Assembly (NCBI GenBank): GCA_020099315.1
Contig: CP083650.1
Span: forward strand, 2,294,001 to 2,358,000
Direction of reading: 5' to 3'
DNA length: 64,000 nt
DNA from: Citrobacter europaeus
GTDB taxonomy: Bacteria; Pseudomonadota; Gammaproteobacteria; Enterobacterales; Enterobacteriaceae
The translations under genes were made by a program, and so were the position numbers. This document shows, one piece after another, positions 8,880 to 17,687 of the stretch (positions within the stretch are counted from its first letter, which is position 1; each line of letters begins with the position of its first letter). The notes under the pieces are model-generated. The model was not told the DNA's origin and did not search any database. It saw nothing but the letters and a program-made list of their open reading frames with translations.

Positions 8880-9881
8880 ATGAGTAAGAGCAAACAGAGT
8901 GAGCGGGTCCTCAATCTTCCGGCCGGTTATTTTGGCATGGTACTGGGCATCATCGGGATGGGATTCGCGTGGCGTTATGCCAGTCAGGTGTGGCCAGTGA
9001 GCCACCGGATTGGCGACGGTTTAGTGATTCTCGCCATGGTCATTTGGGGGCTGCTGACGCTAGCCTTTCTGAGCCGTTTACTGCGTTTTCCGCATAGCGT
9101 ATTGGCGGAAATTCGTCACCCAGTGATGAGTAGCTTTGTCAGTCTGTTTCCGGCCACCACGATGTTGGTAGCGATTGGTTTTGTCCCATGGTATCGACCA
9201 CTGGCAATTGGATTGTTCAGCATTGGGGTGGTGATACAGCTGGCATACGCGGCCTGGCAAACGGCAGGGTTATGGCGCGGTGCGCATCCAGAGGAAGCCA
9301 CCACTCCGGGTCTGTATCTGCCAACTGTCGCCAATAACTTTATCAGCGCAATGGCCTGTGGAGCGCTTGGTTTCAATGATGCAGGATTGGTGTTTTTGGG
9401 CGCAGGGGTATTTTCCTGGCTCAGCCTGGAGCCAGTGATTCTGCAACGTTTACGTAGCTGCGGCGAGCTGCCTGCGGTTTTACGAACCTCACTTGGCATT
9501 CAACTGGCGCCTGCGCTGGTCGCTTGCAGCGCCTGGCTTAGCGTCAACGGCGGCGAGGGCGATACGTTAGCTAAAATGCTGTTCGGCTATGGTTTGCTGC
9601 AACTTCTGTTCATGCTACGCCTTATGCCGTGGTATTTGTCACAGCCATTTAATGCGTCTTTCTGGAGCTTCTCGTTTGGCGTGTCGGCTTTGGCGACAAC
9701 AGGGCTGCACCTGGGGCACGGAAGCGATTCGGGATTTTTTCATACGCTGTCGATCCCACTGTTTATTTTTACCAATTTTATCATTGCATTATTACTGGTA
9801 CGTACGTTTGCATTGCTGATGCAGGGAAAACTGCTCATCCGCACGGAGCGTACTGCATTACTGAAATCTGAGGATAAATAA
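8880..9881 (+). CDS. tehA: Tellurite resistance / SLAC1-type anion channel TehA
   Basis: This is a 333-residue integral membrane protein with about ten transmembrane helices, matching E. coli TehA (330 residues). TehA homologues form the trimeric channel fold shared with plant SLAC1; overexpression with TehB gives tellurite resistance in E. coli. Conserved stretches include NLPAGYFG near the N-terminus and FNASFWSFSFGVSALA near the C-terminus. The stop codon overlaps the tehB start (TAATG), so the two genes are translationally coupled. Confidence 0.94.
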   Translation: MSKSKQSERVLNLPAGYFGMVLGIIGMGFAWRYASQVWPVSHRIGDGLVILAMVIWGLLTLAFLSRLLRFPHSVLAEIRHPVMSSFVSLFPATTMLVAIGFVPWYRPLAIGLFSIGVVIQLAYAAWQTAGLWRGAHPEEATTPGLYLPTVANNFISAMACGALGFNDAGLVFLGAGVFSWLSLEPVILQRLRSCGELPAVLRTSLGIQLAPALVACSAWLSVNGGEGDTLAKMLFGYGLLQLLFMLRLMPWYLSQPFNASFWSFSFGVSALATTGLHLGHGSDSGFFHTLSIPLFIFTNFIIALLLVRTFALLMQGKLLIRTERTALLKSEDK

Positions 9882-10477
9882 TGACCCTTTGCGACGAAAA
9901 CTACTTTACTGAGAAATACGATTTAACCCGTACACATTCCGATGTCGTTGAAGCGGCAAAAATTGTAAAACCGGGAAAAACGTTGGATCTGGGCTGCGGT
10001 AACGGTCGTAACAGCCTGTACCTTGCGGCAAACGGTTATGACGTGACAGCATGGGATAAAAACCCCATGAGCATCGCTAATCTTGAAAGGATCAAAGCCG
10101 CTGAAGGGCTGACTAATCTGCAGGCGAATGTTGCGGACCTCAACGCATTACGCTTTGATGGCGAATATGATTTTATTCTGTCTACCGTTGTGCTGATGTT
10201 CCTTGAAGCCAAAACTATCCCTGGCCTTATTGAAAATATGCAACGTTGCACGAAACCGGGTGGATATAACTTAATCGTTGCGGCGATGGATACCGATGAT
10301 TTCCCGTGCACCGTTGGTTTTCCGTTCGCATTTAAAGCCGGAGAATTACGCAACTATTACAACGGGTGGGATCTGCTGAAATATAACGAAGACGTGGGCG
10401 AACTTCATCGTACGGATGAAAACGGTAATCGAATTAAACTGCGCTTTGCCACAATGCTGGCACGTAAAACTGCCTGA
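9881..10477 (+). CDS. tehB: Tellurite methyltransferase TehB
   Basis: This 198-residue class I SAM-dependent methyltransferase matches E. coli TehB (197 residues), which detoxifies tellurite together with TehA. Motif I for SAM binding is visible as LDLGCGNGRNSLYLA (about residues 33-47), with an acidic strand end in AWDKNP. The start ATG shares one base with the tehA stop. A long perfect hairpin follows the gene. Confidence 0.94.
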   Translation: MTLCDENYFTEKYDLTRTHSDVVEAAKIVKPGKTLDLGCGNGRNSLYLAANGYDVTAWDKNPMSIANLERIKAAEGLTNLQANVADLNALRFDGEYDFILSTVVLMFLEAKTIPGLIENMQRCTKPGGYNLIVAAMDTDDFPCTVGFPFAFKAGELRNYYNGWDLLKYNEDVGELHRTDENGNRIKLRFATMLARKTA

Positions 10478-10500
10478 GTCTCCCGTCTGGGTTAACTCTT

Positions 10501-10533
10501 TCTGCGTTCAGCATTTTTTGTGCTGAGCGCAGA
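10501..10533 (+). terminator. Hairpin after tehB, possible terminator
   Basis: A 13-bp stem (TCTGCGTTCAGCA / TGCTGAGCGCAGA, one wobble pair) closes on a T6G loop. No T-run follows, so termination may need Rho or may be weak. Confidence 0.55.
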
Positions 10534-10632
10534 GATAAAATTGTGCGGTGCTTACCATTTTTAGTACATCTAAAATGAAACTGTTTTGCTATCCTTTTTA
10601 GGCATCATTGCGAAAACTAAAGGGATCGTTTC

Positions 10633-11304
10633 ATGCGTACTCAAACTTTATTTAAAGTTGCAGTGCTTACTGGCTTGTTGGCATTATCCGGCTGTGCGTC
10701 AAAAGTAACCGAGCCGGAAAAATATTCTGGGTTTTTAAAAAATTACTCTGATCTGAAGGAAACAAAATCAGCATCGGGACAAACGGTACTCCGTTGGGTT
10801 GATCCGAGCTACAACGAATCCAAATATGACAACATTGTTTATAACCCGGTAACGTATTATCCGGTTCCTAAGCCTACTACGCAGGTAGGGCAGCAGGTTC
10901 TTGATCAACTGCTGACCTATACCAATACACAGTTGAAATCCGCTATCAGCAAGCGTAAACCGCTGGTGGCTACCCCTGGACCACGTAGCCTGATTTTCCG
11001 CGGAGCGATTACCGGTGTTGCGACCAGCAAAGAAGGGCTGCAGTTCTATGAAGTGGTTCCGGTTGCCCTGCTCGTTGCAGGAACGCAAATGGCGACGGGT
11101 CACCGTACCATGGATACCAACCTCTATTTCGAGGGTGAGTTGATTGATGCGGCGACCAATAAACCAGTGATTAAAGTTGTACGTAAGGGTGAAGGCAAAG
11201 ACCTGAACAACGAAAGCACGCCGATGGCGTTCGAGACTTTGAAGAAAGTTGTTGATGACATGGCGACTGATGCCACCATGTTTGACGTGAATAAAAAACC
11301 ATAA
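10633..11304 (+). CDS. ydcL: YdcL, DUF3313 outer-membrane-type lipoprotein
   Basis: This 223-residue protein matches E. coli YdcL. The N-terminus is a lipoprotein signal with lipobox LSGC, cysteine at residue 22, followed by ASK, so the Lol system should send it to the outer membrane (no aspartate at +2). The mature domain is DUF3313 with the conserved GAITGVATSKEGLQFYEVVPVA region. Function is not established. It has its own terminator. Confidence 0.9.
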   Translation: MRTQTLFKVAVLTGLLALSGCASKVTEPEKYSGFLKNYSDLKETKSASGQTVLRWVDPSYNESKYDNIVYNPVTYYPVPKPTTQVGQQVLDQLLTYTNTQLKSAISKRKPLVATPGPRSLIFRGAITGVATSKEGLQFYEVVPVALLVAGTQMATGHRTMDTNLYFEGELIDAATNKPVIKVVRKGEGKDLNNESTPMAFETLKKVVDDMATDATMFDVNKKP

Positions 11305-11312
11305 TAATAATG

Positions 11313-11346
11313 AAAAACGCACCATCCCTGGATGGTGCGTTTTTTT
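11313..11346 (+). terminator. Terminator after ydcL, possibly bidirectional
   Basis: A 10-bp stem (ACGCACCATC / GATGGTGCGT) with loop CCTG is followed by a run of T and preceded by a run of A, so it can work in both directions. It also lies at the 3' end of the convergent transporter gene. Confidence 0.9.
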
Positions 11347-12253
11347 ATGCCGTCCGGCGTCGATATAATAGTTTACCCATCAGCGCTTCTGGTCGGGCAA
11401 ACATCACCATGTTCCCCAGTAATATCAATACGAGTCCGGCAATCGCATTAACCTGCCAGACGTATCCTTCATACAATGTTGATAGCGTCAGCGCGACCAA
11501 CGGGAAAAGCAACGTACTGTATGCCGCCTTACTGGGGCCAATGCGACCTACCAGTGTGAAATACGCGCCGAAGGCAATCACTGAGCCAAAAATAGCCAGA
11601 TACAACAGCGCGCTAAGATAGCTGAATGTCCACTGCGGCGTGAAGTTGTCACCGCGCACCAGCGCAATGGCGGCGATCAGCAGCGTACCGTACAGCATGG
11701 CCCAACTGTTGGTTGTTAACACTTCCAGCCCTTTTTTCTGGTGACGCAGGCTGATCATATTACCCAATGAGAAGCCGAAGGTTCCCAAAGCGCTTAAACC
11801 GATGCCCAGCAGCAGTGAATGGTTGAACCCGCTGTTGATCAAATCTTGCCAGAATAGGGTAACAATGCCCGTCAGTCCCAGACCGGCTGCAATATAAAAG
11901 CGCAGCGGTGGTTTTTGCCCAAAAAAGATGAAGCTATTGATCGCATTGAACAGGACTGCCATTGAGAAAATCACCGACTCCAGGCCGGTATTAATCCACG
12001 CTGCAGCGGTATAAAAGCACCAGAAATTGAAGCAAAAAACGCATCCGCCCTGTAACAGGCAAAACAGATGATCGCGGCCAGACAGTTTGCGTAATTTACC
12101 GCTAACCAGCAGGATAACTATCATCACCGAACTGGCAACGGCAAAGCGCCAAAAAATAGAAACCGGCGCAGAAACCGGGCCTTGCTGCAAATAAATCGCA
12201 ATCCATGTCGTTCCCCAAATGACCACCACCAGGCAGTACAACAGTGCGTTCAT
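11345..12253 (-). CDS. EamA/DMT-family exporter
   Basis: This 302-residue membrane protein has ten predicted helices and the two internally duplicated EamA domains of the drug/metabolite transporter superfamily (VIWGTTWIA at the N-terminus, IGPSKAAYSTLLFPLVA in the second half). Such proteins export amino acids or other metabolites; the substrate cannot be read from the sequence. The start at 12253 (MNALLYC) has AGAGAGAG upstream and begins at the first helix, ahead of a longer open frame. E. coli K-12 has ydcO directly after ydcL, so this gene and its divergent AraC neighbour look like an inserted regulator/exporter pair. Confidence 0.85.
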   Translation of the reverse strand: MNALLYCLVVVIWGTTWIAIYLQQGPVSAPVSIFWRFAVASSVMIVILLVSGKLRKLSGRDHLFCLLQGGCVFCFNFWCFYTAAAWINTGLESVIFSMAVLFNAINSFIFFGQKPPLRFYIAAGLGLTGIVTLFWQDLINSGFNHSLLLGIGLSALGTFGFSLGNMISLRHQKKGLEVLTTNSWAMLYGTLLIAAIALVRGDNFTPQWTFSYLSALLYLAIFGSVIAFGAYFTLVGRIGPSKAAYSTLLFPLVALTLSTLYEGYVWQVNAIAGLVLILLGNMVMFARPEALMGKLLYRRRTA

Positions 12254-12436
12254 ACAACTCTCTCTTTTTGTCGTCAGGCTCACACTGTGTCATGTCTGGT
12301 GGCAGGAGGCTTTCATCGGCTTGCGGCGGACTTGCAAAATCTTGCGCTTTTTTAGCGTAAAAGCGAAAAGGCAGCTGTTAACAATATGTGGCTGTTATAG
12401 ACTGAAAGCCTGCTAACTTATTTTGAATGTGATGGT

Positions 12437-13306
12437 ATGCCTCAGCCCTACGATGCCTTTGAAAACTTACGCAAACATAATGCCGTGCTGCATGAATCGG
12501 TTGCGTTACATTCAGGGATCCAACTGGCGGCCTGGTCAAATAAGCGTGATACCATCACTCAGTATTGCGATCACCATACGCTCAGTTTATACATCGCGGA
12601 TGGCTACGAGAGTTACCACAAAACGGCGGGAGGCTGGAAGAATGGCGGGGGACCTGACCGTTTTTGCCTGATGCCGAAAGAAAGCGAGTCAAGTTGGGAT
12701 ATCCGCGACGATCTCTCCTTTGTTCACCTGTATTGTACCGACGCTCATCTGCGCGAAGTGGGTGAAAAAGTCTGGGACAAAAGCCCCTATAGCTTTACGC
12801 TGGACGAGCATACATTTGGCAGTGACCCGGGGATCACGGCGGTTTACCGTCAGTTTTTGCTTGGTAACGACTGGCAGCAACCGGCCAATCATCTCACGCT
12901 CAGCGCTGCCTCTTCGCTGCTGTTAACGCATCTGATCCAGCATTACAGTAATGTTCAATGGCGACTGCCTACCGTCACTGGAGGACTGGCGCCGGCCACC
13001 TTACGCAACGTGCTGGCCTATATTGACGCGCATCTGGCGTACCCAATAACCCTGAGCGACCTCGCAAGCGAGGCGGCGCTTAGTGAATTCCACTTTGCCA
13101 GAATGTTTCGCCAGTCGATGAAAACGGCACCGCATCAGTACGTGATGCAACGCCGTATGGCGCTGGCGCAGCATCTGGTCTGTTATTCTTCACGCAGTTT
13201 GTCGGACATTGCGATGGCCTGCGGATTCAGTTCTGCGAGCCATTTTAGTAATCGGTTTAAACAGGTAACGGGTAAAACGCCAACGCAGTTACGTGCGGCG
13301 AAATAA
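12437..13306 (+). CDS. AraC-family transcriptional regulator
   Basis: This 289-residue protein has an N-terminal sensing domain (cupin-like, poorly conserved) and a C-terminal AraC/XylS double helix-turn-helix from about residue 190. The C-terminal signature SDIAMACGFSSASHFSNRFK is clear. It is divergent from the EamA exporter across 183 bp, which suggests it controls that gene; the inducer is unknown. Its last 18 bp overlap the convergent ydcO gene, so one of the two has probably been fitted into this site. A start at 12437 gives MPQPYDAFEN; the upstream ribosome site is weak (TGTGATGG). Confidence 0.85.
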   Translation: MPQPYDAFENLRKHNAVLHESVALHSGIQLAAWSNKRDTITQYCDHHTLSLYIADGYESYHKTAGGWKNGGGPDRFCLMPKESESSWDIRDDLSFVHLYCTDAHLREVGEKVWDKSPYSFTLDEHTFGSDPGITAVYRQFLLGNDWQQPANHLTLSAASSLLLTHLIQHYSNVQWRLPTVTGGLAPATLRNVLAYIDAHLAYPITLSDLASEAALSEFHFARMFRQSMKTAPHQYVMQRRMALAQHLVCYSSRSLSDIAMACGFSSASHFSNRFKQVTGKTPTQLRAAK

Positions 13307-14455
13307 CGTCAACACTGCGTAGCAGATACCGCCGACCACTAATCCCCAGAATGCAGAGCCAACACCCAGTAACGTCAGGCCGCTGGCCGTGACCAGAAAC
13401 GTAACAATAGCTGCATCGCGCTCTGCTTCATTATGCAATGCCTGATATAAACTACCGCTAATCGTCCCGAGCAAAGCAAGACCGGCCAGCATCTGGATCC
13501 AACTTACCGGCAGGGCCGCCATCATTCCTGTGACCGAACCGCCAAACACCCCAGCCAGAAGATAGAAAACACCAGCAGCGGCGGCGGCGAGCCAGCGCCG
13601 TTTAGCATGAGGATGCGCTTCGGGGCTTTGGCAAATTGCGGCGGTGATAGCGGCAATGCAAATGGAATAGACGCCAAACGGTGAAAACAACATGGCCAGC
13701 AGGCCGGTAAAGACAATGAGTGGTGAAACGGGTAACGAATAACCCGACGCATTCATAGTGGCAATACCTGGAGCATTTTGCGAAGCCATAGTGACCAGAA
13801 ACAGCGGTAGTGCAATGCTGATACTGTGGGCCAAAGAAAAGTGGGGGGCAATAAACGCTGGCATCACCGGCGACAGATCCACTCCGCTAGTGACAACGTC
13901 ACCTTTCATCAGTGCGATAGCAATACCCGCCAGCATCGCGGCGATCGTTGCATACCGTGGGGCTGTGACTTTAAATACCAGCCATGCCACCAGCATACTA
14001 CCGCACAAAATAAGCTCACTGTTGAGGCTATTAAACGCCTGCAGACCAAAACGCAGCAGGATCCCAGCCAGCATGGCTGATGCCAGTGAATGGGGGATTA
14101 TTTTCATCAGACGGGCAAACAGCCCGGTTACGCCGCACAACACAATCAACGCATTAGCTACGATAAAAACGCCGATGGCATCCTGAATTGTGACGCCTTG
14201 CAGGCCCGTCACCAGCAGCGCAGCGCCGGGCGTTGACCAGGCTGTGAGCACAGGAGCGCGATACCATAATGTCAGCGCCAGCGTACTGACACCCATTGCT
14301 ATTCCCAGCGCGGTCATCCAGCCCGCGATTTGTTCAGTCGTCGCACCTGCGGCCAGAGCCGCTTGCCAGATAATGGCAGCCGAGCTGGCGTAGCCGACCA
14401 GGACAGCCACGAAGCCCGATAGTACGGTGGGCAGAGGGATGGAAAATGCACGCAT
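13289..14455 (-). CDS. ydcO: YdcO, BenE-family benzoate/H+ symporter-like protein
   Basis: This 388-residue membrane protein matches E. coli YdcO (391 residues), with about 12 helices and the BenE family pattern (FAVLVGYASSAAIIWQAA near the N-terminus, TMASQNAPGIATMNASGY in the middle). BenE proteins import benzoate, but no aromatic catabolic gene is nearby, so the substrate is open. The start at 14455 (MRAFSIP) aligns with E. coli; a longer frame upstream is unlikely. It is divergent from sutR, as in E. coli, with a 105-bp shared promoter region. Confidence 0.9.
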   Translation of the reverse strand: MRAFSIPLPTVLSGFVAVLVGYASSAAIIWQAALAAGATTEQIAGWMTALGIAMGVSTLALTLWYRAPVLTAWSTPGAALLVTGLQGVTIQDAIGVFIVANALIVLCGVTGLFARLMKIIPHSLASAMLAGILLRFGLQAFNSLNSELILCGSMLVAWLVFKVTAPRYATIAAMLAGIAIALMKGDVVTSGVDLSPVMPAFIAPHFSLAHSISIALPLFLVTMASQNAPGIATMNASGYSLPVSPLIVFTGLLAMLFSPFGVYSICIAAITAAICQSPEAHPHAKRRWLAAAAAGVFYLLAGVFGGSVTGMMAALPVSWIQMLAGLALLGTISGSLYQALHNEAERDAAIVTFLVTASGLTLLGVGSAFWGLVVGGICYAVLTLFRRT

Positions 14456-14560
14456 AGTGACTCCGTGTGCGTTATAACGGTCAATCACTGTAGCACTGTG
14501 CGTTATAGCGTACAAGTGTTAAGCTGTAGCCCTGAGAAGGGATAGTTAGGAAGGAGAAAA

Positions 14561-15097
14561 ATGGATAACTTAACCCACTATCTGGCCACAACGCTCAAGA
14601 CGCTACGTCACCAGCGGGAATGGAGTCTGTCGCGTCTGGCGGAGGAAACCGGCGTGTCGAAAGCCATGCTGGGGCAAATTGAGCGCAACGAATCCAGCCC
14701 AACGGTGGCGACATTGTGGAAAATTGCCACCGGACTGAACGTCCCGTTTTCGACCTTCATTTCACCACCGGAGTCAGACAGTGCGCCAATATTTGATCCC
14801 CAGCAGCAGGCGATGGTCGTCACACCGCTGTTTCCGTGGGATCCGCAGTTGTGCTTCGATCATTTTTCGATACTGCTGGCACCCGGCGCGCTCAGTGAAT
14901 CGACTCCGCATGAAACCGGCGTGATAGAACACGTGGTGGTGATAAATGGGCTGCTGGATATGTGTATTGAGGGACAATGGCGCACCATTAAACCCGGCGA
15001 GGGGGTGCGTTTTGCCGGAGACAGGGCGCATAGCTACCGTAACGGTCACGAACAAACAGCGCACTTTCATTCGCTGATCCATTACCCGCGTAGTTAA
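14561..15097 (+). CDS. sutR: XRE-cupin regulator SutR (YdcN)
   Basis: This 178-residue protein is the length of E. coli SutR. It has an N-terminal XRE helix-turn-helix (about residues 8-65, SRLAEETGVSKAMLGQIERN) and a C-terminal cupin domain. In E. coli SutR regulates genes of sulfur utilisation. It is divergent from ydcO and preceded by AAGGAG. This is of interest because a probable sulfur-salvage operon lies 35 kb away in the same window, but no direct link is visible. Confidence 0.9.
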   Translation: MDNLTHYLATTLKTLRHQREWSLSRLAEETGVSKAMLGQIERNESSPTVATLWKIATGLNVPFSTFISPPESDSAPIFDPQQQAMVVTPLFPWDPQLCFDHFSILLAPGALSESTPHETGVIEHVVVINGLLDMCIEGQWRTIKPGEGVRFAGDRAHSYRNGHEQTAHFHSLIHYPRS

Positions 15098-15176
15098 TCG
15101 GGAAAACTATTCCGAAAAGCCGCGCTTGTGACTACAATAGCCGCCATTTTTATCGCTTGTGGATGATAACAACTGT

Positions 15177-17138
15177 ATGCGCCAGCAGCCTCATCACCTT
15201 GAATTGTTAAGCCCGGCCCGGGATACCGCCATTGCGCGTGAAGCCATATTACACGGCGCAGACGCTGTGTACATTGGCGGACCGGGTTTTGGCGCGCGCC
15301 ATAACGCCAGTAACAGCCTGAAAGATATCGCCGAACTGGTGCCTTTCGCTCATCGTTACGGGGCGAAAATCTTTGTGACGCTAAATACGATCTTGCATGA
15401 TGATGAGCTGGAGCCCGCGCAGCGGTTAATTACCGATCTGTATCAGACCGGCGTTGATGCCCTGATTGTGCAGGACATGGGAATCCTGGAGCTGGATATT
15501 CCGCCCATTGAGCTGCATGCCAGCACTCAATGTGATATTCGCAGCGTCGAGAAGGCGAAGTTTCTTGCTGATGTCGGATTCACCCAGATTGTCCTGGCGC
15601 GCGAACTGAGCCTTGAGCAGATCAAGGCCATCCATCAGGCTACGGATGCGACTATTGAATTTTTCATTCACGGGGCGCTGTGCGTCGCTTATTCAGGCCA
15701 GTGTTATATTTCACATGCGCAAACCGGACGCAGCGCTAACCGCGGCGACTGCTCTCAGGCTTGTCGCTTGCCGTATACCCTGAAAGACGATCAGGGGCGC
15801 GTGGTCTCCTATGAAAAACACCTGCTGTCGATGAAAGATAACGATCAGACCGCCAACCTCGGCGCATTGATTGATGCTGGTGTGCGTTCCTTCAAAATTG
15901 AAGGGCGCTACAAAGACATGAGCTATGTGAAGAATATTACCGCGCATTATCGTCAGATGCTGGACGCAATCATTGAAGAGCGGGGCGATCTGGCCCGTTC
16001 TTCAGCCGGGCGTACCGAACATTTCTTTACGCCATCCACGGAAAAAACCTTCCATCGCGGCAGTACCGATTACTTTGTGAATGCTCGTAAAGGTGATATC
16101 GGCGCATTCGACTCACCAAAGTTTATCGGTTTGCCGGTCGGCGAAGTCCTGAAGGTGGCAAAAGATCATCTCGATGTTGAAGTGACAGAACCGCTGGCTA
16201 ACGGGGATGGCCTGAACGTGTTAATCAAACGCGAAGTGGTCGGATTTCGCGCCAACACCGTAGAAAAAACGGGGCACAATCGTTATCGGGTATGGCCGAA
16301 TGAAATGCCCGCCGATCTGCACAAAGTACGTGCCAATCACCCGCTGAACCGCAACCTCGATCATAACTGGCAGCAGGCATTGACCAAAACCTCCAGCGAG
16401 CGGCGCGTCGCGGTCGATATTGAGTTGGGTGGCTGGCAGGAGCAGTTGATCCTGACGCTCACCAGTGAGGAGGGGGTGAGTATTACCCATACGCTGGATG
16501 GCCAGTTCGAGGAAGCGAACAATGCGGAAAAAGCGTTGAGCAACCTGCAGGATGGTCTGGCAAAGCTTGGACAAACGCTTTATTACGCCCGCAGCATTCA
16601 GGTGAATCTGCCGGGAGCGCTGTTTGTGCCAAACGGTCAACTGAATCAGTTGCGACGTGAAGCGGTCGACATGCTGGATGCTGCACGTTTGCAAAACTAT
16701 CAGCGTGGTCGCCGTAAACCGGTTGTACAGCCGCCGCCGGTTTATCCGCAAACGCATCTGAGCTTCCTGGCTAACGTCTATAACCATAAAGCGCGTGAGT
16801 TTTATCACCGTTATGGCGTTCAGCTGATTGATGCCGCTTATGAAGCACATGAAGAAAAGGGCGATGTGCCGGTGATGATCACTAAACATTGCTTGCGTTT
16901 TGCGTTTAACCTGTGTCCGAAACAGGCGAAAGGGAATATCAAAAGCTGGAAAGCCACGCCGATGCAACTGGTTAACGGCGATGAGGTCCTGACGCTGAAA
17001 TTTGATTGCCGACCATGCGAAATGCACGTGATCGGCAAGATGAAACATCACATTCTGAAGATGCCGTTGCCGGGCAGCGTGGTGGCTTCCGTCAGCCCCG
17101 AAGAACTGCTGAAAACGTTGCCAAAGCGTAAAAACTAA
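15177..17138 (+). CDS. rlhA: 23S rRNA 5-hydroxycytidine-2501 synthase RlhA
   Basis: This 653-residue protein equals E. coli RlhA (YdcP) in length and is nearly identical. It belongs to the U32 peptidase-like family; RlhA hydroxylates C2501 of 23S rRNA and depends on iron-sulfur supply and prephenate. The cysteine-rich block (CYISHAQTGRSANRGDCSQ with following ACR, about residues 169-193) and C-terminal cysteines (NLCPKQAKG, FDCRPCEMHV) are probable cluster ligands. The ATG at 15177 (MRQQPHH) aligns with the E. coli start; an in-frame ATG at 15159 is less likely. Confidence 0.93.
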   Translation: MRQQPHHLELLSPARDTAIAREAILHGADAVYIGGPGFGARHNASNSLKDIAELVPFAHRYGAKIFVTLNTILHDDELEPAQRLITDLYQTGVDALIVQDMGILELDIPPIELHASTQCDIRSVEKAKFLADVGFTQIVLARELSLEQIKAIHQATDATIEFFIHGALCVAYSGQCYISHAQTGRSANRGDCSQACRLPYTLKDDQGRVVSYEKHLLSMKDNDQTANLGALIDAGVRSFKIEGRYKDMSYVKNITAHYRQMLDAIIEERGDLARSSAGRTEHFFTPSTEKTFHRGSTDYFVNARKGDIGAFDSPKFIGLPVGEVLKVAKDHLDVEVTEPLANGDGLNVLIKREVVGFRANTVEKTGHNRYRVWPNEMPADLHKVRANHPLNRNLDHNWQQALTKTSSERRVAVDIELGGWQEQLILTLTSEEGVSITHTLDGQFEEANNAEKALSNLQDGLAKLGQTLYYARSIQVNLPGALFVPNGQLNQLRREAVDMLDAARLQNYQRGRRKPVVQPPPVYPQTHLSFLANVYNHKAREFYHRYGVQLIDAAYEAHEEKGDVPVMITKHCLRFAFNLCPKQAKGNIKSWKATPMQLVNGDEVLTLKFDCRPCEMHVIGKMKHHILKMPLPGSVVASVSPEELLKTLPKRKN

Positions 17139-17141
17139 AGG

Positions 17142-17372
17142 TCAGCTCAGATGAGTATCGGGCTTGCGTGATTTTTGCCAGTAATGGTGTTCGCGAAGAT
17201 CGGCGGCGGATTCTTCCGCCGTCACTCGCAGTTCATCGCTGTCGGCGGTATGTCGTAGTAAGTGATCGGCATCCTGCACCTGAAGATACTCATGTCCCTG
17301 ATTAGTAGCGAAAAGCTGACCGGAAAAAAGCGCGCTGGCCAGCAATAACACCGTTAACCCTTTCTTAAACAT
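17142..17372 (-). CDS. yncJ: YncJ, small exported protein
   Basis: This 76-residue protein is the length of E. coli YncJ and ends in the same WQKSRKP motif. The first 21 residues form a Sec signal peptide (MFKKGLTVLLLASALFSGQLFA), leaving a short acidic periplasmic protein. Function is unknown; the E. coli gene is an envelope-stress target. The second of two tandem ATGs (17372) is preferred because GAGGG lies six bases upstream. It is convergent with rlhA, 3 bp away. Confidence 0.88.
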   Translation of the reverse strand: MFKKGLTVLLLASALFSGQLFATNQGHEYLQVQDADHLLRHTADSDELRVTAEESAADLREHHYWQKSRKPDTHLS

Positions 17373-17517
17373 CATGCACCCTCTGGTACGTTAGCTGCGG
17401 AATTGGCGATAATTTCGCCTGGTGACTATTCAATATTTTAATCGGCATAATGACAATCTCTGTTTTGTCATTTCGATGTTTTTTACATTTTTGTTTAGCC
17501 AACGTTGGGATTTGTCA

Positions 17518-17546
17518 CAACCGGGTAGCGCGACGCTGCCCGGTTG
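17518..17546. terminator. Strong hairpin downstream of the cio operon
   Basis: Two 13-base arms (CAACCGGGTAGCG / CGCTGCCCGGTTG, one wobble pair) enclose a 3-base loop, 15 bp beyond the last cio gene. A T-run is lacking on the minus strand, so it may be a Rho-assisted or mRNA 3'-stabilising structure. Confidence 0.6.
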
Positions 17547-17561
17547 TTATCAGGGAGAGAT

Positions 17562-17687
17562 TCAGGACTTAAATCCGGCGGCCGTCATCAGGAGACGAAA
17601 GAACATACCAACGGCGGCGAGAGCCAGCACGCTGCCGCCCCAGAGGATCACCAGCCACATCAGGCGTTTCCAGATTGTTTGTTGCAT
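17562..17687 (-). CDS. cioX: Small DUF2474-type subunit of cytochrome bd (CydX-like)
   Basis: This 41-residue frame starts with MQQTIWKRLMWLVILWGGS. It has one hydrophobic helix (about residues 9-30) after a short basic N-terminus, the pattern of DUF2474 proteins encoded behind cyanide-insensitive bd oxidases and analogous to CydX/AppX. The start shares one base with the cioB stop (TGATG), so it is translationally coupled to it. CydX-type subunits stabilise the haem pocket of the oxidase; that role here is inferred from position and size. Confidence 0.85.
   Translation of the reverse strand: MQQTIWKRLMWLVILWGGSVLALAAVGMFFRLLMTAAGFKS

Noticed and set aside
16221..17051. A 276-codon minus-strand frame within rlhA
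   Set aside because: It is a shadow frame of rlhA without its own start signals.
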